64,000 nucleotides of DNA from Rhodoblastus sp963727035 (GCA_963727035.1 CAVSEY010000008.1:1-64000); one strand, 5' to 3'; shown: positions 53,628-62,541, numbered from the stretch's first letter. Notes: generated from the sequence alone by a model not told the origin. Numbers and translations are program-made.

Positions 53628-54311
53628 TCACTTCTTGAGATAGGGTTCGAGCACTTTGTCGAGCGCGTCGGCGGGAATTTCGCCGGTCTTCTTGTCGCCG
53701 TTGATGAAGAAGGTCGGCGTGGCGTCGATCCCGAATTTTTGGGCGGCTTCGCTGCGCATCTGGTCGATCTTGTTGAACAAGGCCTGATCGTTGAGACAGG
53801 CGTCGAACTCTTTCTGGCCCATGCCGGTCTGCTTGACCACATCGCGCAAGGCCTCCAGCGGCTTGTCGACATAGGCCCAATGCGCCTGCTGCGCGAACAG
53901 CAGCTCGATCATCGCCTCGCGCCTGTCGCCCGAGCAGCGCGCCAGCATGGCGGCGGCGGCGGCCAGCGGGTCGAGCGGGAATTCGCGCATGGCGTAGCGC
54001 ACCTTGCCGGTGTCGATGTAGTTCTTTTTCAGGACCGGAAAGACGTCGGCCTCGAACCGCGCGCAATGGCCGCAGGTCATCGAGGCGTATTCGATCACCG
54101 TCACCGGGGCGTTGGCGGCGCCGAGCCAGACGTCGGGCAGCGGCGGCTGGGCCATCAGCGCGTCGAGCGGCGCCTTGACGGCGGCCGCCGCATTCGGGCT
54201 GGCGGCCTGCTGGGCGCGGGCGGCCAAGGGACCGAGGGCGGGGACGAGCGCAAAAGCGGCGCCGAGGCTGAGCATGTGACGGCGCGTGGCGCCGGAGCGG
54301 GAAATTGACAT
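53628..54311 (-). CDS. DsbA-family periplasmic thiol oxidoreductase
   Basis: A 227-aa exported thioredoxin-fold protein. A signal sequence with an RR pair (SGATRRHMLSLGAAFALVPALG) may be Tat-type. The active site is SMTCGHCARFEADVFP (CGHC). The cis-Pro lies in FGIDATPTFFINGDKKTG. It is the dsbA that in relatives stands directly upstream of smc. The start at 54311 gives the conserved signal peptide. Confidence 0.92.
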   Translation of the reverse strand: MSISRSGATRRHMLSLGAAFALVPALGPLAARAQQAASPNAAAAVKAPLDALMAQPPLPDVWLGAANAPVTVIEYASMTCGHCARFEADVFPVLKKNYIDTGKVRYAMREFPLDPLAAAAAMLARCSGDRREAMIELLFAQQAHWAYVDKPLEALRDVVKQTGMGQKEFDACLNDQALFNKIDQMRSEAAQKFGIDATPTFFINGDKKTGEIPADALDKVLEPYLKK

Positions 54312-54408
54312 GGGGCGAGCCTGCCTGAGGGAAAGGACCGGAGAGTCATATAGCCTGACGCGGCGAGGCGCAAAGCCGCGCTGCCGCAATGCACAAGGAT
54401 GTTGGCGT

Positions 54409-54918
54409 TCAAGCCTTGCCGGGGGGGCCGCCGAGGGCGCGGGCGCCCAGTTCCACCAGCGCCTTGCGCAGGGCTTCGTCCTCGACCCCGGCCACGGCTT
54501 TTTCCGCGCGGGCGACGGCCCGCGGATCGGGCGGGGGGCGGCGCTGCGGCTTGGCGGCGCGGGTCAGCGGGCCCTGGCGAATTGCGATTTTCCCGACCGC
54601 GCGCCAGCCGAGATGGGCGTTGACCCGGGCGATCAGCTGCGGCGCTTCATGCTGGACGTCCAGCGCCATGGCCCCGGAAACGCGCAGGACCAGCGTCGCC
54701 GGCTCGATCGCGGAATCGTCGGCGCGCTTGGCGGGGCGCGGCGGCCATTGCAGTTTGATCGGCTCGCAACTGCTGGCGATTCGCTCGCCGACAATGTCGT
54801 CCCAGTGCAGAATGAGGCTCGACTGGCTGAAGCCGAGCTTGGCCAGAACCGGATCTACCGCGCCGCCGACGAGATCGGCGAGCGGAACCGGACGGGACTT
54901 TTTCGGGTTTGGCGGCAT
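54409..54918 (-). CDS. DUF721/DciA-family protein
   Basis: A 169-aa protein with the DUF721 (DciA-like) domain: PLADLVGGAVDPVLAKLGFS at the N-terminus, HWDDIVGERIASSCEPIKLQWPP (the W-x-x-I-V-G motif) and ATLVLRVSGAMALDVQHEAPQLIARVN. DciA loads the DnaB helicase in bacteria lacking DnaC, but alphaproteobacterial DUF721 proteins upstream of dsbA-smc have not all been tested. It is divergent from mutY, the starts being 19 bp apart. Confidence 0.85.
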   Translation of the reverse strand: MPPNPKKSRPVPLADLVGGAVDPVLAKLGFSQSSLILHWDDIVGERIASSCEPIKLQWPPRPAKRADDSAIEPATLVLRVSGAMALDVQHEAPQLIARVNAHLGWRAVGKIAIRQGPLTRAAKPQRRPPPDPRAVARAEKAVAGVEDEALRKALVELGARALGGPPGKA

Positions 54919-54937
54919 GAGCCATTGTGGGAGGACC

Positions 54938-56023
54938 ATGAGCAAAAGCAAGACCGAAATCGGCCAGAAACTGCTTCGCTGGTACGACCGCCATCGCCGC
55001 GACCTGGCCTGGCGCGCGCGGCCGGGCGCAAAACCCGATCCTTATGCGGTCTGGCTCTCCGAAGTGATGTTGCAGCAGACGACCGTCGCCGTCGTCGGGG
55101 CTTACTTCGTTAAATTCATGAAGCTTTGGCCATCTGTGAAAAATCTGGCCGAGGCGCCGGTCGAGGCGGTGATGTCCGCCTGGGCGGGGCTCGGCTATTA
55201 TTCGCGCGCCCGCAATCTGCATGCCTGCGCGCGCAAGGTGGCGGCCGAATATGGCGGGATTTTTCCTTCCGACGAAGCGGAGCTGCGCCGCCTGCCGGGC
55301 GTTGGCCCCTATACGGCGGCGGCGATCGCGGCGATCGCTTACCAACGGTCCGCGATCGTGGTCGACGGCAATGTCGAGCGGGTGATGGCGCGGCTGCGGG
55401 CGCTGGAGACGCCTTTTCCGGGGGCCAAAAAGGCGGTTCCCGTCCTGGTCGCGGAGATCGCGCCGCGGACAAGACCGGGCGATTTCGCCCAGGCGATGAT
55501 GGATCTTGGCGCGACCGTCTGCACGCCGCGCCGTCCGGCCTGCATCCTTTGCCCGCTGAGCGGGGATTGCATGGCGCACAAGCTCGGCGCCGAGGAAAAA
55601 TTTCCGCGCCGGGCGGCGAAAAAGCCGCGGCCCCTGCGGCGAGGCGCGATTTTCTACCTGCGCCGCGCCGACGGCGCCGTGCTGACCCGCACGCGCCCGC
55701 CGCGCGGCCTGCTCGGCGGCATGGAGGAATTTTTCGGCGCCGGCTGGAGCGAGGCGCCTGCCGGGGAGCTTTTGGCGCCGATACCCGGCGTAGAACTGGC
55801 CTTCGCCGGGGAAATCGATCACGTCTTCACCCATTTCGCGCTGAAACTCGCGGTTTTCGTCGGCGAGGCCCCGCGCGGGGCGAAGGCGCCGGCGGGCGGG
55901 CGCTGGCGCGGCGCGGAAGAAATGGCGGGCGCCGCGCTGCCGAGCGTGATGCGCAAGGCGGAGGCGCAGGCGCGAAAATTTCTTGCGCGGGCAGTCTTGC
56001 CTGACGCGCGGATCAGTCCATGA
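54938..56023 (+). CDS. mutY: Adenine DNA glycosylase
   Basis: Removes adenine opposite 8-oxoguanine, 361 aa. Helix-hairpin-helix with LPGVGPYTAAAIAAIAY and the catalytic Asp in VVDGNVERVMAR; Fe-S cluster C-x6-C-x2-C-x5-C in CTPRRPACILCPLSGDC. The C-terminal Nudix-like 8-oxoG recognition domain contains the FTHFAL motif. The start is ATG 54938 behind GGGAGGACC. The stop overlaps or abuts the next small gene. Confidence 0.95.
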   Translation: MSKSKTEIGQKLLRWYDRHRRDLAWRARPGAKPDPYAVWLSEVMLQQTTVAVVGAYFVKFMKLWPSVKNLAEAPVEAVMSAWAGLGYYSRARNLHACARKVAAEYGGIFPSDEAELRRLPGVGPYTAAAIAAIAYQRSAIVVDGNVERVMARLRALETPFPGAKKAVPVLVAEIAPRTRPGDFAQAMMDLGATVCTPRRPACILCPLSGDCMAHKLGAEEKFPRRAAKKPRPLRRGAIFYLRRADGAVLTRTRPPRGLLGGMEEFFGAGWSEAPAGELLAPIPGVELAFAGEIDHVFTHFALKLAVFVGEAPRGAKAPAGGRWRGAEEMAGAALPSVMRKAEAQARKFLARAVLPDARISP

Positions 56024-56043
56024 TGCGGGGACCGGAGGCGGAC

Positions 56044-56313
56044 ATGGGCAGGACGCGGGGCGACAGGCCGGAAGTGGAGCTGACCGAGGGCGGGATCCGG
56101 GTCACCTGGCGGGGCCGCGTCCGCACCATCCTGCCGGGACCGCCGCCCCCGGGCAGCGATGAGGCGGCGGATTTCATCGTCATTCTCGACGATCTCGTCT
56201 GCTGGGACCCGCCGAACGACGAGACCGAGATCGAGATGCACGAATTGCAGAAGATTCTTGAAGCCATAGACGACGCGTTCGACCGCCTTGGGCTCGACGT
56301 CGCTTATGATTGA
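56044..56313 (+). CDS. Small conserved protein, Imm74-like
   Basis: An 89-aa acidic protein: PEVELTEGGIRVTWRGRVRTILPG, FIVILDDLVCWDPPNDETEI, then a C-terminal helix MHELQKILEAIDDAFDRLG. The pattern EGGIRV...WDPP is reminiscent of immunity-protein family 74 folds, which often occur far from any toxin. The assignment is tentative. The start at 56044 is supported by GGAGG five bases upstream; an ATG at 56020 overlapping the mutY stop is the alternative. Confidence 0.55.
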   Translation: MGRTRGDRPEVELTEGGIRVTWRGRVRTILPGPPPPGSDEAADFIVILDDLVCWDPPNDETEIEMHELQKILEAIDDAFDRLGLDVAYD

Positions 56314-56424
56314 CGGGGAGTTTTTTGCCCTCGCTCCCGCCTCCGCCAAGATCTCGCGCCGAGGCTTCCCCAGTGGGATGCGGACTGCTAAAAGACGCGC
56401 GCGTTTTCGCGGAGGCCAATTGCG

Positions 56425-57316
56425 ATGAGATGGGAAGATTTTCGTCAGTCCGAAAATATCGAGGACCGTCGCGGCGACGGTCCGATGATGGCGGGCGGCG
56501 GCTCGTCGGGCCACCTCGGCCTTGGCGCGATGATCGTCCTTGGCCTGATCGGCTACGCCTTCGGAATCGACCCGCGCATGCTGATCGGCGGCGCCGAAAT
56601 GGTCAGCCAGGTGAGCAACCGCTCCCATCAGCAGCAGGTTGCGACCCAGCGCCAGACAGGCGCCCCCAAGGATCAGGTCGGCCGCTTCGTCGCCGCCATC
56701 CTCGCCGAGAACGAGGATGTCTGGAAGGACGTGCTGCCCGCCCAGACCGGCGTGCAGTTCAGGCCGGCCCCGATCGTTCTGTTCAACGGCGCGACCCGCT
56801 CGGCCTGCGGCGCGGCGCGATCGGCGATGGGGCCGTTCTATTGCCCGCTCGACGGCAAGATCTATCTCGACACGTCGTTCTTTCGCGACATGAAGACCAG
56901 ATTTGGCGGCGGCGGCGATTTCGCCTACGCCTATGTGATTTCACATGAGATGGGCCACCATATTCAGGACCTGCTCGGCATTCTGCCCAAGGCCCAGGCC
57001 GCGCAGAAAAACGCCATTTCGGGCGCCAAGGCCAGTGCGATTTCCGTGCGCATCGAATTGCAGGCGGATTGCTTCGCCGGCGTCTGGGCGGCCAACGCCA
57101 ATCAGAAATGGCAGGTGATCGAGCCAGGCGACGTCGAAAAGGCTATTCGCACCGCCCAGGCCATCGGCGACGACCGGTTGCAGAAGGCGACGCAGGGCTA
57201 CGCCGTGCCGGATTCCTTCACCCACGGCTAGTTCGGCCCAGCGCGTCCAATGGCTGGAGCGCGGGCTGCAGTCGGGCAAGATCGCCGATTGCAATACATT
57301 CACGCGGGCGAAATAG
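56425..57316 (+). CDS. Neutral zinc metallopeptidase YpfJ-like, frameshifted at C-terminus
   Basis: Single-pass membrane metallopeptidase-like protein: short N-terminal tail (MRWEDFRQSENIEDRRG), one hydrophobic segment at about 31-50, FNGATRSACGAARSAMGPFYCPLD, then the zinc site VISHEMGHHIQDLLG and the glutamate ligand region ELQADCFAGVWA. The frame stops at TAG 57229-57231 straight after DSFTHG. One base further on, the usual family ending is intact (SAQRVQWLERGLQSGKIADC and so on, to 57316). Dropping T57229 restores HGSSAQR and a 296-aa protein. As written, the last 28 residues are lost. Confidence 0.88.
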
Positions 57317-57340
57317 CCGGGCCGCGTCCCCGCTGTGTCA

Positions 57341-57500
57341 ATGAATGCTGTCGCCGGAACCGTGGCGTAACCGTCGTTCCTAATCGGCTTTAAAATGGGA
57401 AGGGATACGGACCTGATAGATCGCGTTGGTTTTCGGGAATGAATGCTGTCGCCGGAACCGTGGCGTAACCGTCGTTCCTAATCGGCTTTAACAAATGGGA
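57341..57500. repeat. Two ~60-bp direct repeats
   Basis: ATGAATGCTGTCGCCGGAAC begins both copies (57341 and 57439), which agree through ATCGGCTTTA and on to AATGGGA apart from a small indel. The spacing is 98 bp. Each copy carries GGAAC and GTTCC boxes as inverted arms. They lie beside a broken serine recombinase gene and could be remnants of its recombination site, or duplicated ends of a lost element. Confidence 0.75.
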
Positions 57501-57573
57501 ATGATGTAGTTGATAGACGTTATAATTGCGGATGCTCCAAACCCGTCTTGGGCCATAAAGCTACTTTGTTTTG

Positions 57574-58170
57574 TTATAGTATCCCATACAAAACCTTATA
57601 GACCGCGCTCCTGCTGCAGCCGATGGCGCTCGCAATCGCGGTTGCCCCGAACCCGTTTTTGGCCATCTGGCGCACCTTGTCATGATCCAGAGTCACGGGA
57701 CGACCCTTGTAAACGCCACGGGCCTTGGCAGCCTCGATGCCTTCGCGCTGCCTCTCTTTTATGAAGCCCAACTCCATTTCGGCGACCATGCCCAGAACGG
57801 TCAGCGCCGTTTTACCCATAGGCCCGTCGGTCGAGATTTCGGGCTCCAGCACGCGAAGCTCGCCTGAGCATAAGCCAGACGCTCGAGATATCAGGCTGAA
57901 GCACGCGCTTGCTTCTGCTCAAGCTCGTGCACAAGGTTCAGAACGTCCCGCGTCGAGCGGCCCAGACGGTCGAGCTTGACGACAACAAGCACGTCGCCGG
58001 GGCGAATGAAATCCATAATGGTGGCGAGTTCATACCTCTCGTCGCGGCTCTTGCCGGACGCCTTTTCCTCTCGGACCACGGCGCAGCCCGCCGCCTTGAG
58101 CTTCTCGATTTGCTGATCCGATGATTGATCGTGCGTGGTGACGCAGGCGTAGCCGATTATGCCTGGTCAT
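57574..58170 (-). pseudogene. Serine recombinase (Tn3-type resolvase) remnant
   Basis: A site-specific recombinase split into pieces. The N-terminal part reads IIGYACVTTHDQSSDQQIEK, RPGDVLVVVKLDRLGRSTRD and ends at a stop after ELEQKQARASA (57891). The C-terminal part reads LRVLEPEISTDGPMGKTALT, ERQREGIEAAKARGVYKGRP and a helix-turn-helix ATAIASAIGCSRSAVYKVL. The ATG at 58170 is one base out of phase with IIGY; removing G58161 gives MTRIIGY. Between the parts, an imperfect duplication of the RVLEPEIS stretch (RVLQPDIS) disrupts the frame. The catalytic Ser position is Thr or changed (VTTHDQ rather than VSTDDQ). It is inactive. Confidence 0.85.
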
Positions 58171-58342
58171 GGCGCTACAGTTCACTTAGGCTTTTTGACC
58201 ACTTAGCCCTCTACAAAAAATTGATTAATAATGTTCATTAAATCGAAAAACAACCCTAAATGGACGAATTTCGCCAGCGTCGCGAAGGGTTGCCGGGGAA
58301 TACGTTGGCGGTCCGCTCAACTCGCGCCTAATCCCGGGCGAC

Positions 58343-58786
58343 CTAACCCGGCGCCCAGCCGGGCGGGGCCAGTTCGAAGCCTGAAAATTCAAAGGCCGGG
58401 GCGACGACGCAGGAAACCAGCGTCCAGGCGCCGAGACTTTTGGCGGCTTGCCATTGGCCGGCGGCAACGACGCCCTGCAGGATTTCGCCGGCGGAAAGGT
58501 TCGGGCCGAGGTGGATTTGCGATTTTCGATAACCGTCGCCGCCGATTTCGAGCGCCAGCGGCGCGCCCGCCTGCCAGATCCATAGTTCGGCGGCGTCCAC
58601 GCGATGCCAGTGCGACCGCTCGCCGGCTTCAAGCAGGAAGAAAATGCTGGTCGCGGCGCCGCGTCCGCCGCTTTTCGGCGCGTCGCGCCAGATTTCGCGG
58701 AAGGCGCCGCCTTCGGGATGCGGGGCGAGCCTCAAAGCCTCGCGCACGGTACCTGCGCTGAGCGCCGGATCGCGCAAGTCGATCAT
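58343..58786 (-). CDS. Cupin-domain protein, DUF985 family
   Basis: A 147-aa single-domain cupin: RLAPHPEGGAFREIWRD (family N-terminal motif), TSIFFLLEAGERSHWHRVDAAELWIWQAG with metal-ligand-like His and Glu, and GAWTLVSCVVAPAFEFSGFEL. Function is unknown in the family. It starts seven bases after the B12-radical SAM gene on the same strand, so the two are probably one operon. Confidence 0.85.
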   Translation of the reverse strand: MIDLRDPALSAGTVREALRLAPHPEGGAFREIWRDAPKSGGRGAATSIFFLLEAGERSHWHRVDAAELWIWQAGAPLALEIGGDGYRKSQIHLGPNLSAGEILQGVVAAGQWQAAKSLGAWTLVSCVVAPAFEFSGFELAPPGWAPG

Positions 58787-58793
58787 GCCGCGA

Positions 58794-60605
58794 TCATTCC
58801 GCCGCCACATCCGCCGGTTTATGCGCGCCCTTGCGGATCGTCTCGTCGCGTTTTCTGCGCGCCAGCGCGGCTTCGCCGCCGGAGGTGGCCTGGTAGAGCG
58901 CCATGTCCTCGAATTCCTCGGCGTTCTGCGGCGCGACCGCCATGTCGGTATAGGCCTCGCGATCCGGAGCCTCCATCGCTTCCTTGGTGAACCGGGCGAA
59001 TTTGCGGATGGTCAGCCAATAGCCCAGGGCGTTGCGCAGCGTCTTGAACGCATAGCGCGGGTAGAAAACAAAAGGGTTTTCCAGCTTCATCCCGGGACGG
59101 CGGTCTTTTCGGAATTTCAGCCGCAAGACCCCGCCTTCCAGCGGATGGACGCCCTCATATTTGATCATGAGGTGGAACATCAGCAGCTTGGACTTCAGCG
59201 ACTTGATCGAGCGCAGCCCATGGACGGCGGAGCGCCGCAACACCGTCTTCACATGGTCGTCGGTGTAATAGGCTGCCCAGGCGGAACGATAGGCGTCCTC
59301 CCATTCGGCGTCCGACATTTTCGAATGATGGGTGACGCGATGGTTGAGGTCGTATTTGTTGAGGTCGGGGTCCATCCACACGCCCTTGGCGAGCTGGCGC
59401 TGGTGGTCCTCCGAACCGGGCAGGGGGGTGAGGAAGAAGAATTCGAGAATGTCGAGCGGCAGCTCCCGCTTGATGATCTCGACATCGCGCAGAATGCTTT
59501 CCTTGGTGTCGGCGGGAAAGCCCAGAATGTAGCCGGCGGCGGTATGGGCGCCGTGATCGCGCCATTTCTGCAGCATGACGCGATATTCGGTGATCTTGTT
59601 CTGGCGTTTTTTCGCTTCGATCAGATTGTCGGGATTGATGTTCTCCAGCCCGATGAAGACGCGGTTGGCGCCGGCGCGCGTGGCTTTCTCGATGAAATTC
59701 GGGATCTTGTGGCAGAGCGTATCGACCTGAATCGTGAAGCCGAAGAACATGCCTTCCTCTTCGCGCAGCTTGATGATGCGGTCGAACAGCTGTTCCCATT
59801 GCGCGTTGCGGGCGAAATTGTCGTCGGTGATGAAGAAACGGTTGACGCCCTGCGCCTGGTTCTCGCGCAGGATTCGTTCGAGGTCGTCGGCGTTGCGGAA
59901 CCGGCTTTTTCTGCCCTGCACATTGATGATGGTGCAGAACGAACATTGATAGGGGCAGCCGCGCCCGAAATCGAGGCTCGACAATTTGCCCATGGTGCGG
60001 CGCACGCGAGCGCGCGGCAGGATCGGCAAGGGCTCGCCTTCGAGCGAGGGCAGGTCGTCGAGGTAATTATAGAGCGGCTGGAGCTTGTGCTCGAACGCGT
60101 CCTGCAGGAAGCCGTCGAAGCGGTGGTTTTCGGATTCGCCGGCGAAGAGCGACACGCCGAGCGCCTGCGCCTCGAGGATTTCCGGCGGCAGTTCGGGCAG
60201 CATGGCGAGGCAGCCGGACACATGGAAGCCGCCGATCCCGACCTGGAGCCCCTCGGCGCGGAACACGCGCGCGATATCGACGGCGCGGGGAAACTGGTTC
60301 GACTGCACGCCGACCATGCAGACCACGCCGTCGCCGCCCGCCTCGCGGACCATGGCGGCTATTTCCTTGGGGCGGATGCGGGTGTTGGTCTCGTCGAAAG
60401 TGTGGAGGCGCAGCTCGACATCGGGGCCGAGAATTTTCCGCTGCGCGGCGTCCTGCGCCAGGCCGTATATGCAGGCGAGCGTATTGGACGGGATGGCGGA
60501 GCGAAGCCATTGGATCGGATAGCCCTGGTCATCGTAATGGGTGGGCTTGATCAACACGACGTTGAAGACGCGGCCAGAATTTTCGCGGGTCGACGCGGAC
60601 GCCAT
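58794..60605 (-). CDS. B12-binding radical SAM protein of unknown substrate
   Basis: A 603-aa enzyme of the class-B radical SAM type. The N-terminal cobalamin-binding Rossmann domain (about 12-165; VVLIKPTHYDD, VCMVGVQSNQFP, GIGGFHVSG) lacks the DxHxxG lower-ligand motif, so cobalamin would bind base-off/His-off if at all. The radical SAM core has GRGCPYQCSFC (Cys217, 221, 224; CxxxCxxC) and ends near residue 430 with LTPLPGSEDH. A 170-residue C-terminal extension has no obvious motif. Relatives methylate or rearrange lipids, hopanoids and bacteriochlorophyll, but no such gene is adjacent. Confidence 0.9.
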   Translation of the reverse strand: MASASTRENSGRVFNVVLIKPTHYDDQGYPIQWLRSAIPSNTLACIYGLAQDAAQRKILGPDVELRLHTFDETNTRIRPKEIAAMVREAGGDGVVCMVGVQSNQFPRAVDIARVFRAEGLQVGIGGFHVSGCLAMLPELPPEILEAQALGVSLFAGESENHRFDGFLQDAFEHKLQPLYNYLDDLPSLEGEPLPILPRARVRRTMGKLSSLDFGRGCPYQCSFCTIINVQGRKSRFRNADDLERILRENQAQGVNRFFITDDNFARNAQWEQLFDRIIKLREEEGMFFGFTIQVDTLCHKIPNFIEKATRAGANRVFIGLENINPDNLIEAKKRQNKITEYRVMLQKWRDHGAHTAAGYILGFPADTKESILRDVEIIKRELPLDILEFFFLTPLPGSEDHQRQLAKGVWMDPDLNKYDLNHRVTHHSKMSDAEWEDAYRSAWAAYYTDDHVKTVLRRSAVHGLRSIKSLKSKLLMFHLMIKYEGVHPLEGGVLRLKFRKDRRPGMKLENPFVFYPRYAFKTLRNALGYWLTIRKFARFTKEAMEAPDREAYTDMAVAPQNAEEFEDMALYQATSGGEAALARRKRDETIRKGAHKPADVAAE

Positions 60606-60739
60606 GCAGGCTCCTTTGCTCTAACGCAACCATAAACATTGATTTCGTTGCATTGCCGGGCGGAACCTTAAACGATCGGGCGGGGCGAAGATAGCCGCGC
60701 CGCCGCAATTTTTGGATTGCCGCCTGTTCGAAGCGGAGG

Positions 60740-61258
60740 TTACACGATTTTCTGCGCGCGAATATTGAGCGTTTGGCGAATCCTGAGGCGCCGGATCAAT
60801 TCGTCGAGGCTGCGCGGGGATTCGCCACGAAGGGCCGAGCGCGGCGCAAAGGCGCCGACCGCGCGCGCCAGCGACGGCGCGAGCCTTGTCGCCAGGGTGT
60901 GGGGCGCGCGACGCAGCGCCGCCCCGCGAAAGTCGTCGGCGCGCAGGAGGTCGCCGGCTTCCTCGACAAAGCCCTGCAGCGGCGCAAAGCCGCCTTCGAG
61001 GACGAACACCATTTCGCTGCGGGCCTGGGCGAGGGCGCGCGCGAGGCCTTCCTTGACGGTCGAGGCTTCGACGTGAGCGCAGCCGGCATGGTCCGCGATT
61101 TCCGCCAGCATCTCCCCGGCGGGGCCGACGATCAGCGCCTCGCGGACGATCCCCTCCACCGAGGCGCGCACCAGCGCGGCGAGGCTGCGCGCCACGGCCT
61201 CCGGAGCGCGTCCGGCGGGCGCGCTGAGCGAAGGAGAAAGGACGATGGCTGTGACCAT
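60740..61258 (-). CDS. Glycosyltransferase-like (GT-A fold) protein
   Basis: A 172-aa protein: MVTAIVLSPSLSAPAG, then SLAALVRASVEGIVREALIVGPAG, HAGCAHVEASTVKEGLARAL and a C-terminal helical tail. The layout follows a short family of GT2-like proteins in Rhizobiales, but the usual DxD metal motif is not evident, so it may be inactive or a different nucleotidyl-binding protein. The start at 61258 was chosen as the beginning of conserved sequence. It is transcribed in the same direction as the radical SAM gene, 134 bp upstream of it. Confidence 0.6.
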   Translation of the reverse strand: MVTAIVLSPSLSAPAGRAPEAVARSLAALVRASVEGIVREALIVGPAGEMLAEIADHAGCAHVEASTVKEGLARALAQARSEMVFVLEGGFAPLQGFVEEAGDLLRADDFRGAALRRAPHTLATRLAPSLARAVGAFAPRSALRGESPRSLDELIRRLRIRQTLNIRAQKIV

Positions 61259-61300
61259 GGCACAGGCTCTAGTCCTTTTCCACGCTTTGGCAAGGTCCAC

Positions 61301-61352
61301 GGCTTGGGCAGGCGGCTTGGGCAAGCGGCTGGGGCAAGCGGCTTGGGCAAGC
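61301..61352. repeat. 13-bp tandem repeat, four units
   Basis: Four units of GGCTTGGGCAAGC (61301, 61314, 61327, 61340), with one or two substitutions between units, lie between the divergent glycosyltransferase-like and PA0069-type genes. It could alter promoter spacing if the copy number varies. Confidence 0.75.
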
Positions 61353-61416
61353 GCCTTGACAGAAGGTTAATGTTCGCTAATTGTTCTTGTACGCGATTTG
61401 TTCCCGAGATCCGCCC

Positions 61417-62541
61417 ATGGCTTCGGAAGCTCCATATCCTGCCCCGTATCCTGCCCCGTTCCCGGCTTCGGGCGCCGTCGCGCCCAAGCGGCGGCGCGGC
61501 CGCGCCGCGACCATCAATCCGTCTGGCCGCTTCGAGGCGCGCCAGCGCGTCGATCTCGACGACGGCTGGGGGATTCTCGAGGACCTTCCGGCCTTCAGGA
61601 CCGAGATCATCCATGAAAAGCCGCGGACGCTGATTACCCGCAACAACTCGCCCGACATCGCCTTCGAGCGCTCGATCAATCCGTATCGCGGCTGCGAGCA
61701 TGGCTGCGTCTATTGTTTCGCGCGCCCGAGCCACGCCTACCTCGGCCTCTCGCCGGGGCTCGACTTCGAGAGCCGGCTGTTCGTCAAGGACGGCGCGGCG
61801 CAGGCCCTGCGGCGCGAATTGTCGGCGCCCGGCTACCAGCCCAAGGTCCTGGCGATCGGGACCAATACCGATCCCTACCAGCCGATCGAGCGCGAGCATC
61901 GGGTGATGCGCGGGATCCTCGAAGTTCTGCATGAGACCAGCCACCCGGTGGCCATCGTCACCAAATCGGCGCTGGTGTTGCGCGACCTCGACCTGCTTGC
62001 GCCGATGGCCGAAAAAGGTCTGGTCAAGGTCGCGCTTTCGGTGACCACGCTCGACCGCGATCTGGCGCGGGCGATGGAGCCGCGCGCGACAACGCCTTCG
62101 CGCCGGCTGGAGGCGATGCAAAAACTCTCGCAAGCCGGCGTGCCGTCGGCGGTCATGGTCGCGCCGGTCATCCCCGGCGTCACCGACCACGAAATCGAGG
62201 CGATTCTCGCCCGCGCCCAAGCCCATGGCGCGCGCGAGGCCGGCTATATCCTGCTGCGCCTGCCGTTGGAGACGCAAGATCTCTTCGCCAACTGGCTGCT
62301 CGAACATTTCCCCGACAAATATCGCAAGGTGCTGGCGCTGTTGCGCTCGACCCGCGAGGGCAGGCTTTACGATTCCGCCTGGGGCAGGCGCATGACCGGG
62401 ACCGGCCCCTATGCCTGGATGATCGGCCGGCGTTTTGAGTTGGCGAGCGAAAGGCTCGGCTTCGGCAAGGCAAAAATCCGGCTGCGAACCGATCTCTTCA
62501 CGCCGCCGGAGCGCGGCGAGCGCCAGTTGAGCCTGTTCTAG
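61417..62541 (+). CDS. PA0069-family radical SAM protein
   Basis: A 374-aa radical SAM protein of the SplB-like/PA0069 group: RGRAATINPSGRFE and ILEDLPAFRTEI at the N-terminus, then INPYRGCEHGCVYCFARPSHAYLG with the CxxxCxxC cluster motif, AIGTNTDPYQPIER and GAREAGYILLRLPLE, ending with a charged tail. The family is widespread and uncharacterised; similarity to spore photoproduct lyase does not prove DNA repair. ATG 61417 is preferred; a TTG at 61381 would add 12 unconserved residues. Confidence 0.9.
   Translation: MASEAPYPAPYPAPFPASGAVAPKRRRGRAATINPSGRFEARQRVDLDDGWGILEDLPAFRTEIIHEKPRTLITRNNSPDIAFERSINPYRGCEHGCVYCFARPSHAYLGLSPGLDFESRLFVKDGAAQALRRELSAPGYQPKVLAIGTNTDPYQPIEREHRVMRGILEVLHETSHPVAIVTKSALVLRDLDLLAPMAEKGLVKVALSVTTLDRDLARAMEPRATTPSRRLEAMQKLSQAGVPSAVMVAPVIPGVTDHEIEAILARAQAHGAREAGYILLRLPLETQDLFANWLLEHFPDKYRKVLALLRSTREGRLYDSAWGRRMTGTGPYAWMIGRRFELASERLGFGKAKIRLRTDLFTPPERGERQLSLF

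Noticed and set aside
61417..62541. Spore photoproduct lyase
   Set aside because: Only distant SplB-like similarity; the N-terminal motif places it in the uncharacterised PA0069 family and alphaproteobacteria do not sporulate.
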